NCBI GenBank assembly: GCA_041633555.1
Contig: JBFKFZ010000006.1
Span: 37,652 to 101,651, forward strand
Direction: 5' to 3'
Origin: JAHEAO01 sp041633555
GTDB lineage: Bacteria > Pseudomonadota > Alphaproteobacteria > Rhodobacterales > Rhodobacteraceae
Length of the DNA stretch: 64,000 bases
Positions 19,344 through 28,600 of this stretch are shown here, piece by piece (position 1 is the first letter of the stretch; each line of letters starts with the position of its first letter). A program made the position numbers and the translations under genes. Under the pieces are notes generated by a model. The model had not been told where the DNA came from and ran no database searches. It saw only the letters and a program-made list of their open reading frames with translations.

Positions 19344-20720
19344 ATGTCCAGATTGGACCCCGTCCTGACCCGCATCGACCATGATCTGAATCAAGCCACC
19401 GACCGGCTGTTCGATTTTCTGCGCGTGCCGTCAATCTCGACCGATCCGGCCTACAAGGTCCAGTGCCAGCAGGCCGCCGATTGGCTGGTGGCCGATCTGC
19501 AAAGCCTCGGTGCCGAGGCAGGTGCGCGCCCGACGCCGGGTCATCCGATGGTGGTTGGGCATGTCGGCGAGGGCGGCCCGCAACTGGTCTTTTACGGCCA
19601 CTACGACGTGCAACCGGTTGATCCGATAGACCTTTGGAGTCGGGACCCGTTCGATCCGGCCATCGAGGACGGCGATAACGGCAAGGTGATCCGTGGACGG
19701 GGCACGGCTGACGACAAGGGCCAGCTGATGACCTTCATCGAGGCCTGCCGCGCATGGAAGGCGGTGCATGGTTCCCTGCCTTGCCGCATCACCTTTTTCT
19801 TCGAGGGCGAAGAGGAATCCGGGTCGCCCTCGCTGGTGCCGTTCATGGAGGAGAACCGGGATGAACTGGTCGGCGATATCGCGTTGCTTTGCGACAGCGG
19901 CATGTTCGACGCGGATACGCCGGCCATCACCACGATGCTGCGCGGTCTTCTTGGCGAAGAGCTGACGATCACCGGCCCCGACAGGGACCTGCATTCGGGA
20001 CGGTATGGCGGAGCCGCGATCAATCCGATCCGGGTTCTGGCGCGGATCATCGCCGGTCTGCATGATGACAGCGGCAGCATCACCCTGCCCGACTTCTATG
20101 ACGGAGTACCTGAGATCGAGCCGGACGTTCTGGCGCAGTGGCAGGGGCTCGGCTTCGACGACAAGGGGTTTCTGGCCGAGGTCGGGCTTGCTCAGCCGGC
20201 CGGTGAGACGGGCCGCTCGGTGCTCGAATTGCTCTGGGCGCGGCCAACCTGCGAGGTCAATGGCGTTTGGGGCGGTTATCAGGGCGACGGGTTCAAGACC
20301 GTGCTGCCCTCGACCGCGAGCGCCAAGATCAGTTTCCGGCTGGTCGGCGCGCAGGACCCTCTGAAGATCCGCAAGGTCTTCCGGGATTATGTGCAAAACC
20401 AGTTACCGCCGGATTGCTCGGTAGCCTTCAAGGAACACGGCGCAGCGATGGCCACCCGAATGTCGATCTTGGACCCGGCTTTTGAGAAGGCCCGCGAGGC
20501 GCTCTCGGCGGAATGGCCGAACGAGGCCGCCTTCGTCGGATCCGGCGGCTCGATCCCGATCGCCGGCTACTTCAAGGATATTCTGGACATGGATGCGATG
20601 CTGATCGGGTTCAGTAACAATGACGACCAGATCCATTCGCCGAACGAGAAATACGACCTGCGCTCGTTTCAAAAGGGCATCCGCAGCTGGGCGCGGGTCT
20701 TGGCGGCACTGACCGCATAG
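19344..20720 (+). CDS. M20 family metallodipeptidase
   Basis: A 458-residue zinc peptidase of the M20/M25/M40 family. Metal-binding motifs are VFYGHYDVQPVD (first His/Asp), RGTADDKGQL (bridging Asp) and FFEGEEESGSPSL (catalytic and ligand Glu). The dimerisation lid domain lies in the middle, and the last ligand His is in DDQIHSPNEKYD. It most resembles the dipeptidase branch that cleaves short peptides in the cytoplasm. The start at 19344 has AAGGAG 8 bases ahead; earlier in-frame codons have neither a ribosome site nor family similarity. Divergent from hemA. Confidence 0.93.
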   Translation: MSRLDPVLTRIDHDLNQATDRLFDFLRVPSISTDPAYKVQCQQAADWLVADLQSLGAEAGARPTPGHPMVVGHVGEGGPQLVFYGHYDVQPVDPIDLWSRDPFDPAIEDGDNGKVIRGRGTADDKGQLMTFIEACRAWKAVHGSLPCRITFFFEGEEESGSPSLVPFMEENRDELVGDIALLCDSGMFDADTPAITTMLRGLLGEELTITGPDRDLHSGRYGGAAINPIRVLARIIAGLHDDSGSITLPDFYDGVPEIEPDVLAQWQGLGFDDKGFLAEVGLAQPAGETGRSVLELLWARPTCEVNGVWGGYQGDGFKTVLPSTASAKISFRLVGAQDPLKIRKVFRDYVQNQLPPDCSVAFKEHGAAMATRMSILDPAFEKAREALSAEWPNEAAFVGSGGSIPIAGYFKDILDMDAMLIGFSNNDDQIHSPNEKYDLRSFQKGIRSWARVLAALTA

Positions 20721-20736
20721 GGATCAAGTGGGAAAG

Positions 20737-20813
20737 TGGCGCGGTTGACGGGGCTCGAACCCGCGACCCCCGGCGTGACAGGCCGGTACTCTAACCAACT
20801 GAGCTACAACCGC
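20737..20813 (-). tRNA. tRNA-Asp (GTC), copy 1
   Basis: On the minus strand, a 77-nt cloverleaf starts GCGGTTGTAGCTC and ends CAACCGC-G-CCA with CCA encoded. The anticodon stem is CCGGC/GCCGG around loop CTGTCAC, giving anticodon GTC (Asp). The T arm carries GGTTCGAGCCC. Confidence 0.97.
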
Positions 20814-20847
20814 GCATGGCTCCGGCAGCTTACGGACGGGGCAGCGG

Positions 20848-20924
20848 TGGCGCGGTTGACGGGGCTCGAACCCGCGACCCCCGGCGTGACAGGCCGGTAC
20901 TCTAACCAACTGAGCTACAACCGC
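20848..20924 (-). tRNA. tRNA-Asp (GTC), copy 2
   Basis: A second 77-nt tRNA-Asp gene, apparently identical to the one 34 bp away and in the same direction, with anticodon GTC and encoded CCA. The two are probably one transcript, with this copy first. Confidence 0.97.
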
Positions 20925-21163
20925 TCACTGCCCGCCCGGGCGACGCCCGAACGTGAGGGGCCTTCTATGACGGACCCCCTGCCCCGTCAAGCGCCAATGG
21001 CAGCCAAAAGCCGGATTGGTGCGACTGTTGAGATGCGTGTCGAGTGACGCGGTTTGACAGCATTCTTGACCGATGGCGTCAGGCCCAGTGACCTCTGCTT
21101 TTTGGTCAGCAGAGGCTCCTGCAGTGAATTGCGACACCAACCGACGCCCCGTCACAAACCTCG

Positions 21164-21454
21164 TCAGGCGTCCGCCACGACCTCGCCCTTCATCTCCCCC
21201 GTCATGCGCGCCAGATCCTCTTTGTGGATCGACTTTCGAACCTCTTCGATCTTTGCTTCGGCCGCGTCACGGGTGGCCTTGTCGGGCCATTCGCTGATTG
21301 CCGCGCTCGTCCGGTCGCTTGTGCGGATCACGGTCACGCGGCTGGCCCCCAGTTTCTTTAGCGCTGGCAGGCGTTTGGCTTTGATCGCGTCGAGAGAGGT
21401 GTTGTAGTCACTTCCATCTGCGATTTCCCAGGTGGTGATTGTAAGGTAGCGCAT
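21164..21454 (-). CDS. Small conserved-type protein, dimeric alpha/beta-barrel-like
   Basis: A 96-residue protein (MRYLTITTWEIADGSDYN...). Its pattern of a short beta strand, a helix with AIKAKRLPALKKLGASRV, a second strand VTVIRTSDRTSAAISEW, and an Ala/Glu/Lys helix suggests a ferredoxin-like dimeric barrel of the kind found in ABM/Dabb proteins. This is a guess from the pattern; the exact family is not recognised. Two ATGs lie in tandem. The second (21454) is 5 bases from a GGAGG site and the first only 2, so the second is preferred. Confidence 0.72.
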   Translation of the reverse strand: MRYLTITTWEIADGSDYNTSLDAIKAKRLPALKKLGASRVTVIRTSDRTSAAISEWPDKATRDAAEAKIEEVRKSIHKEDLARMTGEMKGEVVADA

Positions 21455-21464
21455 CATTTCCTCC

Positions 21465-21832
21465 GTTGGTTATCGATCCAATCTACCACAAAGCGATACA
21501 CAGAGCTTTATCGCAGTCACATGCGCGGCACCGCTCGTTGAAGAACGCTTTGGCGGATGACGCCTGAGGAATTGCTCTGCCCGTCGATGGAAAGCGCAGG
21601 GAGCTTTGCCATCGCCGAAACTCCAGAATTGTCGATGGAAATAGGCCAGTCCATTGCCCCGTCGGGCCTGCAAAGAGGCACGTTCCGGCTCGACGGATTG
21701 CCCCGCAGCGGGTAGTATGGTCGCATGGCGCCTTCGATAGCCCGCGTGCTCTGGCGCGCAACCCTCGGGTGAGTATCCTGCAGTCGCGCAGTCGCGTCGA
21801 ATTGCGCCGGTCCGCAGCAAGGAGATATCGCC
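21465..21832. other. Non-coding stretch before the TAXI gene
   Basis: No frame here has both a ribosome site and a recognisable product. Several overlapping minus-strand frames are open, but they look like GC-driven artefacts. The last 14 bases contain the AAGGAG ribosome site of the TAXI gene at 21819-21824. No tRNA or terminator was seen. Confidence 0.5.
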
Positions 21833-22927
21833 ATGCCAACTCTGCTACGCATTCTTTTCGCAGCCGCCATATCAGCACCGCTGGCGCTTGGCGCCCTACC
21901 CCGCACCGCCATGGCGGAAGAGATCGTCGTCGGCACCGGGTCGACATCAGGCGTCTACTTCCAGGTTGGCCGCGTCCTGTGCCGGCTTCTAACCCAGGTT
22001 GATCCGGTTGAGGGACTGAGTTGCATCGCGGAACCGACGGCAGGGTCAATCCACAACCTGCAGGCCCTGCGGGCCGGCGAGCTTCAGCTGGGCGTCGTGC
22101 AATCGGACTGGCAGTTTCACGCCGTAAACGGCTCGGGCCCGTTCGCCGAGGTCGGACCTGACGATAGCCTGCGGGCGCTCTTCTCGGTTCACGGAGAGCC
22201 GTTCACGCTCGTCGTGCGCGACGAGTCCGGCATCGAAGAACTGGCGCAACTGCACGGCCGGCGCGTCAACATCGGCAATCCGGGTTCGGGCCAAAGGGGG
22301 ACTATGGAGGCGGTGATGACGGCGATGGGCTGGACGCTGGACGATTTCGCCCTGGCCTCTCAACTCAGCGCGTCTGAGCAGTCGCTGGCGCTCTGCCACG
22401 ACCGGGTCGAGGCCTTCGTCTATTCGGTCGGTCACCCCAATGCCTCGATTGCCCAGGCGACGGGCCTCTGCGATGCACGCATCGCCCCGGTATCGGGACC
22501 GGAGATCGAGGCTCTCGTGGAGGCACAGCCCTACTACGTCAACACCGAGATCCCAGGCGGCATTTACAACGCCAACCCGGAACCCGTCCCGACCTTCGGA
22601 GTAACCGCAACGGTGGTCACGACCGATGCAATGTCCGAGGAAACGGCATATCAGATCGTGTCGGGACTGTTCAGGAATCTAGACATCTTCCGAACCGCCC
22701 ATCCGGCCTTCGGCCCGCTGGACCCGGCAGCGATGGCGCGCGCCGGGTTGTCGGCGCCGCTGCATGCGGGCGCCGAACGTTTCTACAAGCAGATGGGCCT
22801 GCTCGACGGTGCACCCGCAGCGGCTGATGCCGAACCCGCAGCCGATACTGAGCCGACAGAAGGCGCTGAGCCTGCGGCGGAACCGGACGCCGGAGCCGAG
22901 GCGAAAGAGGAGCCCGCGGCGGATTAG
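21833..22927 (+). CDS. TAXI family TRAP transporter solute-binding protein (orphan)
   Basis: A 364-residue periplasmic binding protein with a signal peptide ending near TAMAEE. The TAXI family opening VVGTGSTSGVYFQVGRVLC follows, with AGSIHNLQALRAGELQLGVVQSD, GRRVNIGNPGSGQRG and YYVNTEIPGGIYNAN. These proteins bring organic acids to a TRAP membrane permease. No permease gene is adjacent, so the partner must be elsewhere or the protein may sense rather than transport. The last 35 or so residues are an unusual Ala/Pro/Glu/Asp low-complexity tail. AAGGAG lies 8 bases before the start. Confidence 0.92.
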   Translation: MPTLLRILFAAAISAPLALGALPRTAMAEEIVVGTGSTSGVYFQVGRVLCRLLTQVDPVEGLSCIAEPTAGSIHNLQALRAGELQLGVVQSDWQFHAVNGSGPFAEVGPDDSLRALFSVHGEPFTLVVRDESGIEELAQLHGRRVNIGNPGSGQRGTMEAVMTAMGWTLDDFALASQLSASEQSLALCHDRVEAFVYSVGHPNASIAQATGLCDARIAPVSGPEIEALVEAQPYYVNTEIPGGIYNANPEPVPTFGVTATVVTTDAMSEETAYQIVSGLFRNLDIFRTAHPAFGPLDPAAMARAGLSAPLHAGAERFYKQMGLLDGAPAAADAEPAADTEPTEGAEPAAEPDAGAEAKEEPAAD

Positions 22928-23151
22928 CCTTAACACCGATCGCGCGATTGCGCTGAAGTTTGAGAAGACAAACCCCGCTGCCGCTGACGTCAAGAGGGTG
23001 CTTCATCCCGCCAGCCGCCACGGTTTCGCGCTCGTCTTGAGAGCGCTACAAGCAGCGTGGTCAATGGGGCGGCCCTACCTGAACACCCGAAATATGCTAA
23101 ACTCTCAGCCTCATCACATTTATTGAGAATTCTCCGGGAGGCCATGTAGCG

Positions 23152-23607
23152 ATGGCGGGATGGGCTCAGCTATTCAGTCTTCTGAAGTCGGTTAAAGACG
23201 AGTCGACCGGCGCCCTCGACAAGTTCAACGCAGCGCAGCAATACCTTTTGAAGGCCGCCAAGGGGGACCCGGACCCCGATGACTTGCGTGATGCCATTGT
23301 CGGCAGCCCGCTCAAGAAAGAGATAAAGTCGCTCAAGAAGCTGCAGACCAAGCTGAACAAGATCGTCACGCCCAAGGTCAAGATGGATGAGGGACTGCCG
23401 AGATGGACCTTCCGCGAGGTTCTTCGGCTGATTGCAAAAGTGCCCGAACTTGAAGAGGCGCAGGCCATTCACGATGAGTGCGAAAAGGCCATAGAGCTTC
23501 TTTTGAAGCGGCACGCCGAGATCATTACGCTTCTCTTGCAGATGGGTCGGGCGGAACCGCTGGCCAAGAAGGTGCAAGCGAATACCAAGACGCTGACCGC
23601 GTCATGA
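23152..23607 (+). CDS. Hypothetical lysine-rich helical protein (first of a coupled pair)
   Basis: A 151-residue protein of no recognised family. It is almost entirely predicted helix, rich in Lys, Leu and Glu, with KKEIKSLKKLQTKLNKIV and KAIELLLKRHAEIITLLLQM as amphipathic stretches. It has no signal peptide or clear membrane span. A GGGAGG ribosome site lies 10 bases before the ATG. The stop overlaps the start of the next small gene (ATGA). By eye, base composition is less GC-rich than the flanking housekeeping genes, which fits acquired DNA. Confidence 0.65.
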   Translation: MAGWAQLFSLLKSVKDESTGALDKFNAAQQYLLKAAKGDPDPDDLRDAIVGSPLKKEIKSLKKLQTKLNKIVTPKVKMDEGLPRWTFREVLRLIAKVPELEEAQAIHDECEKAIELLLKRHAEIITLLLQMGRAEPLAKKVQANTKTLTAS

Positions 23608-23837
23608 AGAAATTCCTGCGCGTACCTGTGGCCAGCGGCGTTGTCGGACCGCTCTGGCTTGACCTTGAAATGTCAATCAATGCGGCAGTCGAAGGAATTT
23701 CCCGCAGCTACGGCCTGATCAAGCGAAATTACGCCAAACTCGACGACAAGATCCTGAAGGAGGCCAAGGAGTACCAGAAGCTTTCAAAGAGTATTCAAAA
23801 AGTGATCAAGAAACTTGAGAATGAGGTCTACAGATAG
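23604..23837 (+). CDS. Hypothetical small helical protein (second of a coupled pair)
   Basis: A 77-residue product starting at the ATGA overlap with the previous gene (MKKFLRVPVASGVVGPLWLD). A short hydrophobic segment near residues 7-20 is followed by a long charged helix ending KSIQKVIKKLENEVYR, with coiled-coil character. No family was recognised. The 4-bp overlap strongly suggests that this and the 151-residue protein are made together and may interact. Confidence 0.6.
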   Translation: MKKFLRVPVASGVVGPLWLDLEMSINAAVEGISRSYGLIKRNYAKLDDKILKEAKEYQKLSKSIQKVIKKLENEVYR

Positions 23838-24186
23838 CCCGGCGCAGCCCTCGACGACTGGAAAGCTTCATGCGGTCCAGCTGCCCATCTCGTGCCGGTG
23901 GATCAAGTAGCGGCGCTCGACGCGCCACTGAAACCTTTGGCGCTGGAGCCTGACGTCAAACATGAAGTCTCGGGATTGGTCTCGACGTTTTCCGTTGGTT
24001 TCGGATGCTGCGCTTACGAAGGCCCATGATTCAGCGCTGAGCGGTCATCTCAATCCTGTCAGGAGGCCTACCGGACCACGATACTCAGGATTCAGCCAGA
24101 AGTTGATCGAATAGGCCAATCGTTGTATGATTCCACCTTCAGATTGTGATTTCGTCTTTTCTTATTTCTGCATTGGAGCCTGATCG
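23838..24186. other. Intergenic region carrying the promoter of the TIR/STAND module
   Basis: No gene is supported here. The stretch is more AT-rich than the surroundings, particularly from about 24090 to 24172. It contains a sigma70-like promoter (separate entry) and the GGAG ribosome site of the TIR gene at 24175-24178. No T-tract terminator is visible for the upstream small genes. Confidence 0.55.
24103..24131 (+). promoter_or_regulatory. Sigma70-like promoter of the TIR/STAND operon
   Basis: A -35 box TTGATC (24103-24108), a spacer of exactly 17 bases, and a -10 box TATGAT (24126-24131, 5 of 6 to consensus). It lies 55 bases before the TIR gene start. The surrounding AT-rich sequence fits. 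It implies the module can be transcribed independently of the small genes upstream. Confidence 0.6.
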
Positions 24187-25695
24187 ATGGAAGAGGACGA
24201 TTCCAGCCAAACGTCCGTTTTCGTGAGCTACGCCCACAAGGACATGCAGCAGCGCAGTGCGGTTTCGTCGTCTCGGCTGGGCGAGCTCTTGCAGGATCTG
24301 GCCTATGCTCTTGGCGCTGATCATTCCCGGGCGCGGATCCGTTTTCTCAAGGATCAGTCCGGTGTCCTGCGGATCAGCGACGATATCGACGAAAGGATCA
24401 GCGAGCATATCCGGATCGCGGATATCGGGCTGGTCTGCATGTCGGAAAGCTACTGCAATTCAGAGAGTTGCGAGAAGGAACTGCGCGAGCTGATGGCGCT
24501 CGACAAGCGCATCGTGCTGGTAGAACTCGACGACTTCTGGCTAACGGGCAAATCGCACCGGCTCGTAGCCTTGCGGGAAGACCTGACAAAACGCCTGACA
24601 AGCCGCTTCTGGACCGAACTGGACGGGCATGTGCAGCTGTTCGGCTACCCCTTGCCGTCAACGGCAAGCGAGGCATCGCGGCGTGATTTCACTACTGCCC
24701 TTCAGCGTCTTGCCGACGACATCAAGACCGTCGCCCGGGAAATGAGGGAAGCGCGGCGTGAGAAAACCGGCCCGGCTGCTTCGGCGGTGTCGGTACACGC
24801 ACCGGCCTCACATGCTGACGTTGTCATCGCTGCGCCGACATCGGACACCCGCGGCGAAACGGACAGGCTGGAGCACGCCTATGCAGACGCGGGTTTCAGC
24901 GTGTTGCGGCTGGATCGCTTCGACGATGAAATGACGCCCGAGAATGTGGGATCGGCGTTGGCTGATGCACATGTCTTCGTGCAGATCCTTGGCGCGGTTG
25001 CTGGCCGCAGACTGCCGGGGTTTGACGACCGGCCGAGCAGCGTGGCTCAATTCAATGTTGCGAAGCAGTGCGGCATCGAAACGGCGGTGTGGGTCGCGCG
25101 TGATTTCGATCCCGACGAAGGCGAGCCGGACTATGCCGCCTTTCTGCGAAGCATCGTGACCCATCGGACGAGCTTTGAGGATTTCGAGCGCTACAGCATC
25201 AAACTGATCGAGGAACATCTGAAACGCGCCCGCTCAGCGGAACGGGTACAGGCGCGCACGGATACGTTCGGAGCGGACGCGCCGCTGGTCTCGATCGATG
25301 CCGACAAGGTGGATGCGAACCTGCGCGACCGGATCAAGACGGCGCTGGACAAGCACGTCGATGTCACCTGTATCGACTATGACGCCGATCAGGAGGCGCT
25401 CTCTGAAGCGGTGCTCGACAATGACGCTATCGTGCTGGTCTACGGCGATCAGGTTGCCGGGCAGAAGCGGGCCAATTCGCATTTCAAGTTCTTCCGGCGC
25501 TGGCGCAAGGCGATCTGGAACGAAGACAAGCAGCGCTTCGAGATCGCCGTAGGCGATGCTTCTCCGGTCGGCGGAACCCCTTGCCCGAGTGGCCCCAACA
25601 TTCATGTCATCCGCATAGACGATGATATCGACCAACGCTCCATGTATTCATTTCTGTCCGCTCTCGGTGTCGGGACGGCAGATGCAGTACAATGA
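24187..25695 (+). CDS. TIR domain protein with two further TIR-like domains
   Basis: A 502-residue cytoplasmic protein. The N-terminal TIR domain (about 9-150) has SVFVSYAHKD, then IRIADIGLVCMSESYCNSES and CEKELREL. Glu98 sits where bacterial TIR NADases have their catalytic glutamate. After a charged linker (about 175-215), a second alpha/beta unit (about 216-350: ADVVIAAPTSD, ALADAHVFVQILG) and a third (about 368-490: NDAIVLVYGDQV, then RIDDD) look like degenerate TIR-like folds without an obvious catalytic Glu. TIR proteins of this type act as NAD-cleaving effectors or signal makers in antiphage immunity. The stop overlaps the STAND gene start (ATGA), so the two are translationally coupled. 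Assignment of domains 2 and 3 is inference. Confidence 0.85.
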   Translation: MEEDDSSQTSVFVSYAHKDMQQRSAVSSSRLGELLQDLAYALGADHSRARIRFLKDQSGVLRISDDIDERISEHIRIADIGLVCMSESYCNSESCEKELRELMALDKRIVLVELDDFWLTGKSHRLVALREDLTKRLTSRFWTELDGHVQLFGYPLPSTASEASRRDFTTALQRLADDIKTVAREMREARREKTGPAASAVSVHAPASHADVVIAAPTSDTRGETDRLEHAYADAGFSVLRLDRFDDEMTPENVGSALADAHVFVQILGAVAGRRLPGFDDRPSSVAQFNVAKQCGIETAVWVARDFDPDEGEPDYAAFLRSIVTHRTSFEDFERYSIKLIEEHLKRARSAERVQARTDTFGADAPLVSIDADKVDANLRDRIKTALDKHVDVTCIDYDADQEALSEAVLDNDAIVLVYGDQVAGQKRANSHFKFFRRWRKAIWNEDKQRFEIAVGDASPVGGTPCPSGPNIHVIRIDDDIDQRSMYSFLSALGVGTADAVQ

Positions 25696-28600
25696 CGCCG
25701 GGCACGGGTGGTGACACCGCGAGTCCTACGCCCTATCCCGGGCTGCGGTCGTTTCACCGGTCAGAATTCGACATCTTTTTCGGCCGCGACGATCACGTCT
25801 CGGAAATGCTGTCGAAGCTGGCGAAGAACCATTTCCTTTGCATAACGGGCCCCTCCGGATGCGGTAAGTCCTCGCTGGCGCGCACCGGTCTGTTCAACGC
25901 GCTTGAGGCCGGTTTCCTGTCCGGCCGTGGATCGGACTGGATCTTTTGTGATCTGCACCCCGAAACCGATCCACTCGACAGGCTTTGCGCCGCGCTTGCC
26001 ACTGCGATTGTCCTCGGCGAAAGCGGTCGCGAGGCGTCCGAGCCGGATCCGGAAGAGGCCGCCGACATCGCCGAGCTGCGGTCGCTCTTCCACAACCACA
26101 TCGAGGACCGATCGAGCAACCTGACCGGAGCGCTCGACAAGGTGACGCTGGTCGAGAGGCGGCCCATCGTGATTCTCGTCGACCAGTTCGAAGAGATCTT
26201 CCGTTACGCCCAGGATGACCCGCATGCCGCGTCGCGTTTCGTCGATGTGCTGCTCAAAACCTCGGCCGTTCGGCGTGACGTCTACGTGGTCATCACCATT
26301 CGTACCGACGAATTGGAGAAATGCGCGCGCTATGGCGGGCTGACCGCCGCGATCAACCACAGTCAGTTCCTGACGCCGACGCTCGACCGGTTCCAGATGC
26401 AGGAAGCGATCGAGGGTCCGGCTTCACTTTTCAATGCAACGATAGATCCCGCGCTTTCGGTTTGGATGCTGAACGGACTTGAGGAGCAGCTAGACAAGCT
26501 GCCGCTGATGCAGCACGCCTTGAGGCTCCTTTACGTGCAGGCGCGACGCGAGACGCCGGAGGGCCATGTCGAGATCAGCCTCGATGATTTCTATGAAGTT
26601 TTCGAGATAGAAACGCATCACGGCATCTCGCGGAGCAACGGACACGATGCCCTGCGGACGTCTCTCTCGCATCGCCTTGACACGCTCTACGGCCGGCTCG
26701 ACGAGGCAGACCGGCGCATCGCGCGCGGACTGTTCTGCGCGCTGACAACGCTTGACAGCCGTGGCCGCGACATCCGCCGTCCGATCCGCCTTGGCGAGGC
26801 GGAAGAGGTGCTCGGTTGCGACTTCGCCGACCTGCTCCGCGTGGTTCTGACGTTCAAGGAGGGCTCGGAATCCTATCTGCGCATTGCCGGCGAACATGAC
26901 GGGATTGATCCGGGCGATACAGTCGACGTCACACACGAATGCGTGCTGCGCCTCTGGCGCCCACTGCAGGAACGCTGGCTGCCCGAGGAAAGCGGCGCGG
27001 CCGAGAGCCTGCGCTTTCTGGCCCGTTTCGCGCGCGAACGAGACGACGCCGCAAGCGTCGGGATCATCGACCGCCTGTTTGGCCGCACCTTGCTGGGCGG
27101 CAATACTCTGAAGCGCTACTCTGAATGGTGGTCCGAACGCCGCCCGAACCCAAGCTGGGCCTCGCGCTACCTTGAAGGGATTGAGTGGGCTGTCGACGGC
27201 ATGACCCTCGGGCCGCGCCGCATCTATGAAAGAATCGAGGCCCTGGTTCAGGACTCGAAGCGCTATGCAAGCCGCGCCCGGACCACGCTCACTCTTGCTG
27301 CGCTCGGGGCTGTTGCGCTGATCCTTGGCTATGGCTGGAATGAAGTCGAACAGGAGATTGAACACGCGAATAACGAAAGGAAGAACGCCGTCTGGCAGGC
27401 GGTTTCCTCGGTCAACCCATCGGCGGATGCCCGGTTGCCATTTCAGGTAGCTCAACAAGCTGACGAGGCCCTTGCCAGCGCCGCTGAGGTCGGCATCACG
27501 CCCGAGAACATGGCCGTGGCTCGTGAGAAAGTGTTCCACGCCTTCAACTATCTGCACGAATTGCGGCGGTTCGATCATGGGAGTAACGAGAACGCCCAGG
27601 TCTTTGCAGCCGACTTCCTGCCCGGGGGCGACAGGATCGTGACTTTGTCGCAGGGGCTTGATCTCTCGATCTGGGACCGGCGCGAGAATACCGCACCGCA
27701 TGTGATCCCTCTTCGCGATGAACTTACTCTGGCAGAAGGCAAACGCGGCCGATCTCTTGCGGTATCTTCGGACGGAACGATGGCCGTCGGCACCCAAAGG
27801 GGGGGGCTGTTGCTGATCGTGAATGCGGCCGGGAAGGATGCCGAGCCCAAGAAACGGGAACTCTACCCCGGGCCGGATGAATGGGGAGGTCTGAGCACGA
27901 TGCAGAGCCTCGCCTTCTCGCGGTCCGGCGACAGGTTGGTGGCAGGCGCTCTTACGGGGCACCTTCATCTTTGGAGCCGGGATGTGGGCGGGGATTGGCA
28001 ATCAGATGACGCGCTCTCGGCTTCCGAGCTGATCAGCAAGAGCCAACGTGATCGCAGGTCATCCGACGGCAAGGCAGAGATCCTTGAACAGACGCGGGTC
28101 TGGTCAGTCTTGTTCTCGAACGATGATCGGATGATTGCCGCGGGTCTTGGCGATGGTAGGGTTTGCCTCCTTACACCCGATGGCGCCGAGGCCCGGTGCA
28201 GCGGCAAGGTCCATTCCAGCCCGGTCAAGGCGCTGGCCTTCCGGCCCGACGACAGGGTCCTCTTATCTGGCGGCAATGACGACAAGGTCAGGATCTGGGA
28301 TCTGAACTACACCTCGGCCTCTTTGGGCGACATCAACAACCGGGGCTTGCCTGAACTTGATCTGTCGCCGGTCGGGCTATGGCATGATTCCGACATCTGG
28401 GCGGTCGATTTCGACGCAGCGGGCCAACTGATCGTCACGGCGTCGTGGGACGGTTCGATCCGCCTTTTCGAACAGGGAACCTGGCGGCCGCTTCGGATCC
28501 TGCGTGGGCATGAACAGGCGCTCCGCACGGTGCAATTCGCGCCCGAAGGCACCGAAATCCTCAGCGCGTCCCTTGACCACACGGCGCGGCTCTGGACACC

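Noticed and set aside
20737..20924. The two tRNA-Asp copies as flanks of a duplicated or integrated element
   Set aside because: Only a 34-bp spacer separates them and nothing mobile lies between; a simple tandem gene duplication explains them.
26490..28001. 503-codon minus-strand open frame inside the STAND gene
   Set aside because: The sense strand carries clear Walker and WD40 motifs; the antisense product shows none.
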